Below are positions 1 through 6,527 of a stretch of 8,811 bases of DNA, piece by piece. The notes below the pieces were generated by a model. The model was not told where the DNA came from. It made no database searches and saw nothing but the letters and a program-made list of their open reading frames with translations. Both the position numbers and the translations under genes were made by a program. How positions within the stretch are numbered: the first letter of the stretch is position 1; each line of letters starts with the position of its first letter. The DNA lies in contig JADFKI010000155.1 of the NCBI GenBank assembly GCA_022565015.1, positions 1 to 8,811 on the forward strand, written 5' to 3'. This DNA comes from Chloroflexota bacterium (GTDB lineage: Bacteria; Chloroflexota; Dehalococcoidia; Lucifugimonadales; JADFKI01).

Positions 1-111
1 TAAAATGTCTGCCGATTACTGACCATCAGCTATACGCCTTCGTGTTGAGGCTCAATCGGAATGTACAAAGTCGAGCTTAGAGCTTGTCGAACCACCATTT
101 GAGATAGTTAC
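1..111. other. Non-coding stretch downstream of the znu-like operon
   Basis: These bases lie 3' of the permease gene, which ends at 112 on the minus strand. I see no supported coding region. A small imperfect inverted repeat at 71-90 (outer TCGA/TCGA arms, inner AGCT-TAG-AGCT) is the only structure. It has a bulge and no following T-run, so it does not qualify as a Rho-independent terminator. The operon may end by another mechanism or further left, outside the window. Confidence 0.4.
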
Positions 112-996
112 TTAGTCATCCACATGCCCTTCGGCGCCTATAGCAACCCGCGAATCCGACAGGGCCCGGACGTCGATTCGAGACCGCCGGTACGCCGAAA
201 CGGCCCAGGATGCCGTCAGTGTAATCACCAGCAGACCCACCGCCGTCAGCACGACCGAGCCTCCCGCGGCGATGTTGGCGTAGAAGGCTATCCCCAGCCC
301 GACGGTCATGCTCAGAACGCCGACCAGCATGGCCAGCAGTATCGCCCTTCGGAGGCCCGTAGCAATCTTGAGGCTCACCATGACGGGAATGACTATGAGC
401 GCTCCGACCAGCAGGACGCCCACGACTCGCATCGACAATACTATCGTCGCCCCCGTCAGCACGGCCAGCATTAGATTTACGGCGAAGACCCTCACGCCGT
501 TGGTCCGCGCGAGGTCGTTGTCGAAGGCCGCCTGCGCCAGCTCTGAGTAGAACAGCGCTATGAACCCCAGGGCCAGGACTACGAGCGCTGCCAGCAGCCA
601 GAGGTCCGTTGCGTTCACGGTGAGTATGCTGCCGAAGAGGTAGGCGAACAGGTCGACGTTGAATCCGTCCGCCATGCTTATAATGACGACTGCTATGGCC
701 AGGGCCGAGTATAGGACTACCGCCAGGGCCGCGTCTCCCGGCATGACCCGGCGAGCGCGGACAACCTCGATCGTCGTGGCGGCTATGGCCGTCGCCCCAA
801 GGGCGATCAGCGGCGGGAACGTATTTGTCAGCAGGCCGATGGCCACGCCGGTCAGAGCTACGTGAGACAGGCTGTCGGCGATCAGCGACAGGCGTCTCAG
901 CACTAGGAACATGCCCAGCGCCGGTGCGAGAGTCCCAATGAGCAGCCCTGCAAGCAGGGCCCTGATCATGAAATCGTAAGCGAAAAGTGCCGGCAT
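112..996 (-). CDS. znuB: Zinc/manganese ABC transporter permease (ZnuB/MntB type, ABC-3 family)
   Basis: This is the membrane-spanning subunit of a metal-uptake ABC importer. It passes Zn2+ or Mn2+ delivered by the binding protein through the cytoplasmic membrane, powered by the adjacent ATPase. The 294-residue protein is almost entirely hydrophobic, with about eight or nine membrane segments, and its length is usual for the ABC-3 family. The stretch DSLSHVALTGVAIG (about residues 41-54) is the conserved family segment early in the protein, and FYANIAAGGSVVL near residue 240 matches the conserved C-terminal region. The start ATG lies 4 nt after the ATPase stop and is preceded by an AGGTAGAGAG-like ribosome binding site, so the two are probably co-translated. 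The tail after the last helix is polar and lacks a His-rich extension. The metal cannot be decided from the permease, so the symbol is by analogy. Confidence 0.9.
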   Translation of the reverse strand: MPALFAYDFMIRALLAGLLIGTLAPALGMFLVLRRLSLIADSLSHVALTGVAIGLLTNTFPPLIALGATAIAATTIEVVRARRVMPGDAALAVVLYSALAIAVVIISMADGFNVDLFAYLFGSILTVNATDLWLLAALVVLALGFIALFYSELAQAAFDNDLARTNGVRVFAVNLMLAVLTGATIVLSMRVVGVLLVGALIVIPVMVSLKIATGLRRAILLAMLVGVLSMTVGLGIAFYANIAAGGSVVLTAVGLLVITLTASWAVSAYRRSRIDVRALSDSRVAIGAEGHVDD

Positions 997-1000
997 CTCT

Positions 1001-1795
1001 CTACCTGTGCTCGTGCAGAACGTCGTGCAGCAGTACGTCCATCGGCAGCCCGTACAGGGTGGAGAGCTCCTTCTGGGTGATGTTATGCGGAGGGCCGTGA
1101 AAGACCAGGCTTCTGTTTATGCAGGCCACGGTCGTCGCCTCTCGCAACACAGCGCCTATGTCGTGGGACACCATGAGAATCGTCATGTCTTGCTCGCGGT
1201 TTAGGCGGCGCAACAACGAGTAGAGCTGCTCCTGTCCCGCGGCGTCGACTCCGGCGACGGGTTCGTCGAGCACGAGCAGCTGTGGGTGGCGTACCAGCGC
1301 CCTGGAAATCAGGGTGCGTTGCTGCTGTCCGATGGATAGGGAGGAGATTCGACGTTTCTTGATTGCCGCAATGCCAGCGGTCTCCATGGCGTCCAGAACG
1401 GCGGACTGGCCGCCCCTTCGGAAAAGAGAAAACGGGTCGAAGCCCTTGTAGAGGCCCTGTGATACCACCTCTTCGACGGTCGCGGGAAACTGCGTCCCGA
1501 TGACCTCTACGGCCTGGGGTACGTAGCCTATCTTATTCCATTCGCGAAAGTGTTCGGGCGGCTCTCCGAACAGCTTCACGGAGCCTCGGCTCGGCGTGAT
1601 AAGCCCTAAAGCCAGCTTGATGAGAGTCGTCTTGCCGCTGCCGTTTGGCCCGAGTATCGCAACGAACTCTCCGGGCCCCACGGACAGGCTGATATCCTCT
1701 ATCACCGCCTCTGAGTCGTACTGGTACCAGACGTTCTCGAACTGAAGCGACGCATCCGCGACGGCGTTCGCAAGGGTGTTTGGGTTCAATTGCAC
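1001..1795 (-). CDS. znuC: Metal ABC transporter ATP-binding protein (ZnuC/MntA type)
   Basis: This cytoplasmic ATPase drives the metal importer. The 264 residues show the full nucleotide-binding domain in order: Walker A GPNGSGKT (49-56), Q-loop Gln94 in GYVPQ, signature LSIGQQQR (153-160), Walker B LLVLDEP (173-179) and switch His211 (VSHD). The signature reads LSIGQ instead of LSGGQ, so the first Gly is Ile155. The start is GTG at 1795, supported by AAGGA (1806-1810 on this strand) ten bases upstream. It overlaps the end of the binding-protein gene by 10 nt, which suggests translational coupling. The C-terminus ends in HDVLHEHR, a few histidines but not a long His tail. Assignment to zinc rests on the neighbouring binding protein and Fur-family regulator; manganese is the main alternative. 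Confidence 0.92.
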   Translation of the reverse strand: MQLNPNTLANAVADASLQFENVWYQYDSEAVIEDISLSVGPGEFVAILGPNGSGKTTLIKLALGLITPSRGSVKLFGEPPEHFREWNKIGYVPQAVEVIGTQFPATVEEVVSQGLYKGFDPFSLFRRGGQSAVLDAMETAGIAAIKKRRISSLSIGQQQRTLISRALVRHPQLLVLDEPVAGVDAAGQEQLYSLLRRLNREQDMTILMVSHDIGAVLREATTVACINRSLVFHGPPHNITQKELSTLYGLPMDVLLHDVLHEHR

Positions 1796-2727
1796 TGTAA
1801 GACAGTCCTTAAAGTCGTGAGATTTGTTCCCATGATAGAAAAGTAGTCTTCGCCCCTCTGCACCTCCGCTTTTGTGAGGCTTGCCAACGGGTGCAGTATC
1901 AACAGCTGCGCGCCCGTCTCCGAAGCCAGCGTCTGCAAGAGCCTGGTGCTGCCGCCCGGTTCGACCAGCAGGTATCTTGCTCCCATTTCCAGTATCTCAT
2001 CCGCCAGCCTTGCCAGCTCGCCCGCCGACGGCTCGGATTCCGGCGACAGCCCTGAGACCGGTATCTGGTCGAGCCCATAACGTAGGGCGAGGTGGCCGAA
2101 GGCATCGTGAGAGGTCACGAAGCTTGTGAGCTCACACGACGCAAGTCCGTCGGCATAACGGTTGTTTAGAGCTTGAAGCTCTTCTATGAGGGCCACACCG
2201 GCTTGAGCGAAGGACTCCGACATCGATGCGTCGGCCCCGATCAGCGCGTCCCTGATGAGCTTCACCTGTTGGGCCGCCTTCAGAGGGTCGAGCCACACGT
2301 GGGGGTCGTCGTTTGCCGCGCCTTTGCTCGCCTCTACGATGACGCGAGGACGGTCGCTGACGTTGGAAAGGGCCCGGCCCATCCAGGGCTCAAAGCCCAG
2401 ACCGTTGTAAAGAACGAGGTCGGCGCGATCCAGGAGTCGAATGTCCGCGGGCCTCGGCTCAAAATCATGGGCCTCCACGCCGGGAGAGACGAGGTTGACG
2501 ACTTCCACGGCGCTCCCGCCGATTCGCTCCGCGAAATACTGTAGCGGGTATGTCGTGGTAACGACCAGGATGTCGCCACGATCGAGCGCAGGTTGGCCGG
2601 TGGCATCAGCGGAGGCTCCCACGCACGCGACCGAAACGACGGAAAGGGCACAAATACCTGCCACGGCCCTTCCGAGACCGCACAGGCCCCATCGTTTCTT
2701 TAATTCAGTCATCACCATCAATCCCAT
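1786..2727 (-). CDS. znuA: Metal ABC transporter substrate-binding protein, probable lipoprotein (ZnuA-like)
   Basis: This is the extracytoplasmic receptor that captures the metal ion for the permease/ATPase pair (cluster A-I binding-protein family). The 313 residues start with a basic region, then a hydrophobic stretch (about 20-34) ending in VSVAC. Cys35 fits a permissive lipobox, so membrane anchoring by lipid is likely. Metal ligands are visible as His87 (EAHDFEP), His143 (DPHVWLDP) and His207 (SHDAFGH). The fourth position, normally Asp in a DPL-like motif, is His279 in ILHPL. The His/Asp-rich loop typical of many Zn-specific ZnuA proteins is absent before DPHVW, so zinc versus manganese stays open. 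The start is uncertain: ATG at 2727, 2718 and 2712 are all in frame. A GGAG about 14 nt upstream favours none strongly. It follows the regulator gene by 30 nt. Confidence 0.88.
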   Translation of the reverse strand: MGLMVMTELKKRWGLCGLGRAVAGICALSVVSVACVGASADATGQPALDRGDILVVTTTYPLQYFAERIGGSAVEVVNLVSPGVEAHDFEPRPADIRLLDRADLVLYNGLGFEPWMGRALSNVSDRPRVIVEASKGAANDDPHVWLDPLKAAQQVKLIRDALIGADASMSESFAQAGVALIEELQALNNRYADGLASCELTSFVTSHDAFGHLALRYGLDQIPVSGLSPESEPSAGELARLADEILEMGARYLLVEPGGSTRLLQTLASETGAQLLILHPLASLTKAEVQRGEDYFSIMGTNLTTLRTVLQCN

Positions 2728-2757
2728 ATGTACTCGATGCTCTCCGTCGACGGCCGT

Positions 2758-3207
2758 TTAGGTAGCCGATGCCGCGAGACACTGCTCGCAGACGATATCG
2801 AACTCCATTCGGTGGCCTACTATCTCGCCCGAGATGTCTTCCCCTATGGCCCGCACAAGACGCTCGATAGTGGCGTCTCTAAACTCTCCCACCGTGCCGC
2901 ATCTGATGCAGAGGGTATGATGGTGGTGTTCGACGCGTGCAAGGCTGTACTTCGATCCTCCGTCCGGGAGTACCAGTTTGCAGATCACTCCCGCTTCGAG
3001 AAGCAGCTTTATGGTGCGGTAGACTGTTGCCCTGCCCACCCCGGGAAGCTCGCTGCTGATCTCCTCGGCGCTGAAGCCATCGGACTTGTCCTCGAGCAAA
3101 GAGATTACGGACCTTCGAGGGCTCGTTACGCGGTGGCCGTTGTCTTCGAGGACGGCCAGGAGGTCGTGTCGTGCCGGTCGCACATCGTTCATGATACTGA
3201 GTCTCAA
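2758..3207 (-). CDS. Fur-family metal-responsive repressor (probably Zur-like)
   Basis: This is a DNA-binding metal sensor, 149 residues from a TTG start at 3207 or 144 from ATG at 3192. Numbering here uses the TTG start. The N-terminal winged helix contains the recognition segment GRATVYRTIKLL (58-69). The C-terminal half carries HHHH (94-97), the pair C100-x2-C103, Glu108 (VGEF) and the pair C140-x2-C143. These are the family's sensory and structural zinc ligands, so the protein looks fully functional. The ATG at 3192 is the likelier start: it opens on MNDVRPARHDLL, and the candidate operator then lies just upstream rather than inside the gene. Neither start has a strong Shine-Dalgarno. It heads the metal-uptake operon, so control of that operon and of itself is the natural inference. 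Zur is favoured by context; Fur, Mur or PerR cannot be excluded from sequence alone. Confidence 0.88.
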   Translation of the reverse strand: MRLSIMNDVRPARHDLLAVLEDNGHRVTSPRRSVISLLEDKSDGFSAEEISSELPGVGRATVYRTIKLLLEAGVICKLVLPDGGSKYSLARVEHHHHTLCIRCGTVGEFRDATIERLVRAIGEDISGEIVGHRMEFDIVCEQCLAASAT

Positions 3208-3228
3208 TTAAACTCATGTTAAAATGAG
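3198..3228. promoter_or_regulatory. Putative Fur/Zur-type operator (two overlapping inverted repeats)
   Basis: The AT-rich stretch just upstream of the ATG at 3192 holds a 9-1-9 inverted repeat, TGAGTCTCA-A-TTAAACTCA (3198-3216). Seven of nine positions are complementary, which is the geometry of Fur-family boxes. It overlaps a 16-bp palindrome CTCATGTT/AAAATGAG (3213-3228) with seven of eight pairs. The minus-strand promoter must lie in or near this block, although no clear -35/-10 pair could be assigned. Bound repressor here would plausibly block the regulator-znuACB operon. Operator function is inferred from symmetry and position only. Confidence 0.5.
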
Positions 3229-3267
3229 AAATAGGTTGGGGTACTGAGATAGCGTATCATTAAGGAG

Positions 3268-3290
3268 GCCGGCAGTCAACGCCTGCCGGC
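3268..3290 (+). other. GC-rich hairpin in the gltX upstream region
   Basis: GCCGGCAG (3268-3275) and CTGCCGGC (3283-3290) form a perfect 8-bp stem with a 7-nt loop. It lies about 90 nt before the gltX start and directly follows AAGGAGG (3262-3268), which has no start codon in range. No T-run follows, so it is not an intrinsic terminator. GGAGGCC at 3264-3270 is also exactly complementary to GGCCTCC at 3338-3344, which would compete with the hairpin. Whether it is transcribed depends on which promoter drives gltX. Confidence 0.4.
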
Positions 3291-3345
3291 GCCGAAGAAG
3301 GACTGCGCCGAGCATCTAACTGTATGGAGATAGGCTGGGCCTCCG

Positions 3346-3354
3346 TGCTAAAAT
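3346..3354 (+). promoter_or_regulatory. Possible extended -10 promoter element for gltX
   Basis: TGCTAAAAT has the TGN extension followed by TAAAAT, a five-of-six match to the -10 consensus. No good -35 is seen 16-18 nt upstream, which an extended -10 can tolerate. Transcription would begin near 3361, right at the GAGAGGAG ribosome binding site (3361-3368). An upstream alternative -10, TATCAT at 3255-3260, also lacks a good -35 and would put the hairpin into the leader. Confidence 0.35.
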
Positions 3355-3378
3355 GCCGATGAGAGGAGACCAGCGTCC

Positions 3379-4842
3379 ATGGAAAAAGAAGTCCGGGTCC
3401 GGTTCGCGCCAAGCCCGACGGGCGACCCGCATGTCGGCGGTATTCGCACCGCGATATTCAACTGGCTGTTCGCCCGGCATCACGGAGGGCGCTTCATATT
3501 CCGAATCGAAGACACGGACCAGGCCCGTCTTGTCGAGGGCTCCGTCGGTGTTCTCCAGGAGGCCTTGCGATGGCTTGGCATCGAGTGGGACGAAGGACCT
3601 GAAGTAGGCGGCGACTACGGGCCCTACTTTCAGTCGCAGAGACTCGACCTGTATCAGGATGCGGTCAAGCAGCTGGTCGCGAGCGGCCACGCGTATCGCT
3701 GCTACTGCACGTCGGAACGGCTCGCGGAGGTCCGGAGCCGTCAGGCCAAGGCCAAGGGTTTTACCGGCTACGATAGAAGATGCAGAGATCTTTCCGACGA
3801 GGAAAGGCTGGAGCTCGAGAGCTCGGCCGAGACCACGGTGGTCCGCTTCAGCATGCCCCTGGACGGCACAACGACGGTCAACGATATCGTCAGGGGAGAG
3901 GTGACGTTCGAGAACAAGCTGGTCGATGACTACGTCCTGCTGAAGTCGGACGGGTTTCCTACCTATCACCTGGCCCACGTCGTAGACGACCATCACATGA
4001 AGATCAGCCACGTGCTTCGGGCCGAGGAGTGGTTGCCCAGCATACCCCGGCATCTCCAGCTCTACGAGGCCTTTGGCTGGGAGCCGCCGCAGTTCGCACA
4101 CCTGCCCATCATTCTGGCTCCCGACCGCTCCAAGCTGAGCAAACGACACGGCGCGACGTCCGTGCTGGAGTATCGAGACCTGGGATATCTTCCGCAGTCG
4201 ATGTTCAACTTCCTCACGCTGCTTGGGTGGTCGCTGGACGACAAGACGGAGCTATTCACCGTTCAGGAGCTTGTGGAGCAGTTCACCCTGGACCGAATCA
4301 CCAAGTCCTCCGCCATATTCAATACCGAAAAGCTGGACTGGATGAACGGACACTACATTCGAACGCTGACCGACGATGCGTTGGCCGACGCTCTCTTGTC
4401 CTTCTGGAGGGAATGTCCTCCTGAGACAATTGAGATAATACCGGACAGAGAATATGTGATTAGGCTCGTGCCTCTCGTAAAGGAGCGCATGAAGACCCTG
4501 CGGGACGCCGAGCCGCTCATCTCGTTCCTCTTCAAAGATGAGGTCGAATACGAGTCCGAGGAGCTCGTGCAAAAGGGCATGGACACAGAGTCCACCAGGC
4601 ACGGCCTCGAGGTGGCGCTGACAGGCATCGAGTCCCTTGGCAGCTTCGAGTCCGAGCCCCTCGAGGAGTTGCTCAGGGCAACGGCCGGCGACCTGAACGT
4701 GAAGGCGGGGCAGCTTTTTGGAAGCCTGAGGATGGCCACGACGGGCCTCCGAGTCGCGCCTCCGCTCTTTCAGACCATGGAGGTCATGGGCAAAGAGCGA
4801 ACGGTCGCCTCCGTACGCAAGGCCATCGAGAGACTTGGATAG
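3379..4842 (+). CDS. gltX: Glutamyl-tRNA synthetase (class I)
   Basis: This enzyme charges tRNA-Glu with glutamate using ATP, in the cytoplasm. In organisms with the GatCAB amidotransferase it often also mischarges tRNA-Gln. The 487 residues are the usual bacterial length. The class I signatures are present: PSPTGDPHVGG with the HIGH-equivalent HVGG (18-21), and KLSKR (252-256) for KMSKS. A zinc-site set is visible as C108, C110, Y131 and C135 (CYCT and YDRRC), matching the E. coli-type Cys-Cys-Tyr-Cys arrangement. FRIEDTD (41-47) is the conserved catalytic-fold segment. The anticodon-binding C-terminus ends with the typical APPLF..MEVMGKERT..RV pattern. AGGAG (3364-3368) lies ten bases before the ATG. 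It is divergent from the metal operon and followed after 85 nt by yqeY. Whether it discriminates tRNA-Glu from tRNA-Gln cannot be told here. Confidence 0.97.
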   Translation: MEKEVRVRFAPSPTGDPHVGGIRTAIFNWLFARHHGGRFIFRIEDTDQARLVEGSVGVLQEALRWLGIEWDEGPEVGGDYGPYFQSQRLDLYQDAVKQLVASGHAYRCYCTSERLAEVRSRQAKAKGFTGYDRRCRDLSDEERLELESSAETTVVRFSMPLDGTTTVNDIVRGEVTFENKLVDDYVLLKSDGFPTYHLAHVVDDHHMKISHVLRAEEWLPSIPRHLQLYEAFGWEPPQFAHLPIILAPDRSKLSKRHGATSVLEYRDLGYLPQSMFNFLTLLGWSLDDKTELFTVQELVEQFTLDRITKSSAIFNTEKLDWMNGHYIRTLTDDALADALLSFWRECPPETIEIIPDREYVIRLVPLVKERMKTLRDAEPLISFLFKDEVEYESEELVQKGMDTESTRHGLEVALTGIESLGSFESEPLEELLRATAGDLNVKAGQLFGSLRMATTGLRVAPPLFQTMEVMGKERTVASVRKAIERLG

Positions 4843-4869
4843 GACCTGCACGAACCCGCCGCGCTATTC

Positions 4870-4898
4870 TTGACACGCAATTTGCGCCTACCTATACT
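4870..4898 (+). promoter_or_regulatory. Strong sigma70/sigmaA-type promoter upstream of yqeY-purQ
   Basis: A perfect -35 TTGACA (4870-4875) is followed after exactly 17 nt by TATACT (4893-4898), five of six matches to TATAAT. Transcription would start near 4905, giving a leader of about 23 nt. That leader ends in the AGGGA ribosome binding site (4918-4922), five bases before the yqeY start. It sits in the only sizeable gap between gltX and purL. This suggests that yqeY, purQ, the two transporter halves and purL form their own transcription unit, with or without read-through from gltX. Confidence 0.75.
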
Positions 4899-4927
4899 TC
4901 GACGGGAATACGAATCTAGGGAATGAC

Positions 4928-5377
4928 ATGCCGCTGAAAACCAGGCTAAACGACGAGCTGAAGGACGCGATGCGAAGCGGCGACACAACGCGCCGCACGA
5001 CTATTCGTTATCTGTTGTCAGTCATACAAAACGAGGAGATCGCCAAGCGGACCGAGCTGGATGATGAAGGAATATTGGCCGTGTTGAGCCGCCAGGCCCA
5101 GCAGCGCCGAGACAGCATCGAGGCCTTCGAAAAGGCCGACCGTCAGGACCTGGTCGACAAGGAAAAGGCTGAGTTGGACTTCATACTCCCTTACCTGCCC
5201 CAGCAGCTTTCCGCCGATGAGATCAAGGAGCTGGTCGGTCAGGCGATATCAGACGTCGGCGCCTCCGGACCCGGCGATATGGGCAAGGTGATGAGCCAGG
5301 TGATGCCCAGGGTGAAGGGCCGCGCCGAGGGCAAGCAGGTGAGCTCCATCGTCAACGACCTGTTGAAGGCCGTCTGA
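4928..5377 (+). CDS. yqeY: YqeY / GatB-tail domain protein
   Basis: This 149-residue protein is a stand-alone homologue of the C-terminal tail domain of GatB, the tRNA-dependent amidotransferase subunit that contacts tRNA. The full length is typical of the YqeY family, and the pattern is recognisable: a basic helical N-terminus (LKTRLNDELKDAMRSGD), RRDSIEAFEKADRQDLVDKE around 60-80, ILPYLPQQLS near 86-95, and the C-terminal GDMGKVMSQVMPRVKGRAEGK segment. The cellular role is not firmly established. By homology it may assist tRNA-linked amidation or another tRNA-related step. Its place after gltX is consistent with this, because GluRS supplies Glu-tRNA to GatCAB. The start ATG has AGGGA five bases upstream. 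The stop is only 2 nt before purQ, so they are co-transcribed from the promoter at 4870-4898. Confidence 0.93.
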   Translation: MPLKTRLNDELKDAMRSGDTTRRTTIRYLLSVIQNEEIAKRTELDDEGILAVLSRQAQQRRDSIEAFEKADRQDLVDKEKAELDFILPYLPQQLSADEIKELVGQAISDVGASGPGDMGKVMSQVMPRVKGRAEGKQVSSIVNDLLKAV

Positions 5378-5379
5378 CC

Positions 5380-6105
5380 ATGAGATTTGCCGTAGTCGTG
5401 TTCCCAGGGACCTGGAGCGACAGAGACTGCTTCGACGTGATCAACGACGTATTCCGAGAAGACGTCGATTACGTGTGGCACAAAGAGACCGATCTGTCCG
5501 AATATGACTGCATTATCCTCCCCGGCGGGTTTTCATACGGCGACTACCTGAGACCGGGCGCCATCGCCAGGTTTTCGCCGGTCATGGACTCGGTGGCGAA
5601 GGCTGCCGAGGACGGAAAGCTCGTCTACGGCATCTGCAACGGGTTCCAGATTCTCTGCGAGGCCGGGCTCCTGCCCGGCGTACTCATGCGAAACGACCAC
5701 CTTCAATTCAGGTGCCAGTGGGTGAACCTGAGAGTGGAGCGGAGCGATACGGCTTTCACCAACGCCTGTAACGTGGGGCAGGTACTGCGCGTGCCCATAT
5801 CCCACGCCGAGGGAAACTACTTCGCCGATGCCGAGACCCTTCAGCGGCTGGAATCGGAGGGCAGGGTGCTGTTCCGTTACTGCGACGCCGACGGAGAGGT
5901 TACCGGCGAGGCGAATCCCAACGGGTCGCTGGCCAACATCGCCGGCATCACCAACGAGCGGGGCAACGTTTTGGGCATGATGCCTCATCCCGAGCGCTGC
6001 TGCGACCCGCTTCTTGGCGGCGTTGACGGCAAGCTGATCTTTCAGTCGATAATAGAGTCTTCACGTTCGCTTCAGCCGGCGGGTCGAGGTGGCAAGACAA
6101 ACTAA
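5380..6105 (+). CDS. purQ: Phosphoribosylformylglycinamidine synthase, glutaminase subunit PurQ
   Basis: PurQ is a class I glutamine amidotransferase. It hydrolyses glutamine and channels ammonia to PurL for conversion of FGAR to FGAM, the fourth step of purine synthesis. The 241 residues hold the triad: nucleophile Cys86 in YGICNGFQ, and His203 with Glu205 in MPHPER. ILPGGFSYGDYLRPGAIAR (46-64) is the conserved PurQ segment before the nucleophile elbow. The C-terminus (SLQPAGRGGKTN) runs slightly past the usual end of about 225-235 residues. The gene begins 2 nt after yqeY and its TAA overlaps the next ATG by one base (TAATG). In this separate-subunit type, PurS normally completes the complex, but no purS lies beside it. 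Its partner purL follows after two inserted transporter-half genes. Confidence 0.97.
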   Translation: MRFAVVVFPGTWSDRDCFDVINDVFREDVDYVWHKETDLSEYDCIILPGGFSYGDYLRPGAIARFSPVMDSVAKAAEDGKLVYGICNGFQILCEAGLLPGVLMRNDHLQFRCQWVNLRVERSDTAFTNACNVGQVLRVPISHAEGNYFADAETLQRLESEGRVLFRYCDADGEVTGEANPNGSLANIAGITNERGNVLGMMPHPERCCDPLLGGVDGKLIFQSIIESSRSLQPAGRGGKTN

Positions 6106-6527
6106 TGCTGGGTGTTGCGCTTTCGCTGGCTGCGGCAATGGGTTTCGCCGGTAGCGCGGTCTTCGCCAGGATAGGTCTTCAGCACGTGCGGCCCACAACG
6201 GGCACCATCGTATCACTGCTCATAGGCATCAGCATCACCCTGACCCTGTCGATCATATTCCATCAAAGAGAGATTATTGCCCTTAGCGGCATAGCGTTTC
6301 TCTGGTTCTTCATCTCCGGGGTCATTAATTTTCCACTGGGAAGGCTTCTGAACTATACCGGAGTCAGCAAGATTGGAGTCTCAAAGTCGACTGCTATCGT
6401 AGGTTCGTCGCCCCTCTTTGCCGCCATATTAGCGGTCACGGTGGGTGGAGAGACGATTAACACGCTCATGATGATCGGTACGGTCGCCATTATCGGGGGT
6501 GTTGCCCTGATCGTTGGTCAGAGATGA
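6105..6527 (+). CDS. EamA/DMT-family transporter, N-terminal half
   Basis: This is a 140-residue membrane protein of about five helices (roughly 1-20, 33-53, 60-78, 92-112, 118-137), equal to one EamA domain. The stretch GVSKSTAIVGSSPLFAAILAV, followed by a GGE and a last glycine-rich helix, is the usual EamA repeat ending. Most DMT exporters have two such repeats in one chain of about 300 residues. Here the second repeat is the next gene, so the pair probably acts as one transporter or heterodimer. The start overlaps the purQ stop by one base, with GAGGTGG (6085-6091) upstream. The stop overlaps the next start as ATGA. The substrate is unknown; metabolite or nucleobase export would fit the pur context, but that is speculation. 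A frameshifted single gene is the main alternative. Confidence 0.8.
   Translation: MLGVALSLAAAMGFAGSAVFARIGLQHVRPTTGTIVSLLIGISITLTLSIIFHQREIIALSGIAFLWFFISGVINFPLGRLLNYTGVSKIGVSKSTAIVGSSPLFAAILAVTVGGETINTLMMIGTVAIIGGVALIVGQR

Noticed and set aside
71..90. Inverted repeat as Rho-independent terminator of the znu-like operon
   Set aside because: The stem is short and bulged and no T-run follows on the minus strand.
2728..3222. 164-codon plus-strand open frame opposite the Fur-family gene
   Set aside because: The minus frame encodes a complete Fur-family protein with all metal ligands; the plus frame has no family-like features.
3208..3378. T-box riboswitch in front of gltX
   Set aside because: The conserved T-box sequence (AGGGTGGNACCGCG-like) and an antiterminator/terminator pair are absent.
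3316..4149. 277-codon minus-strand open frame opposite gltX
   Set aside because: It lies over the well-supported gltX catalytic domain, has no recognisable domain, and is a typical antisense shadow in GC-rich sequence.
4252..4851. 199-codon minus-strand open frame opposite the gltX 3' part
   Set aside because: It overlaps the conserved anticodon-binding domain of GluRS and shows no own motifs.
4923..4937. Tiny frame ATG..TGA overlapping the yqeY start as a leader peptide
   Set aside because: It is only four codons, overlaps the real start out of frame and has no attenuator-like structure nearby.
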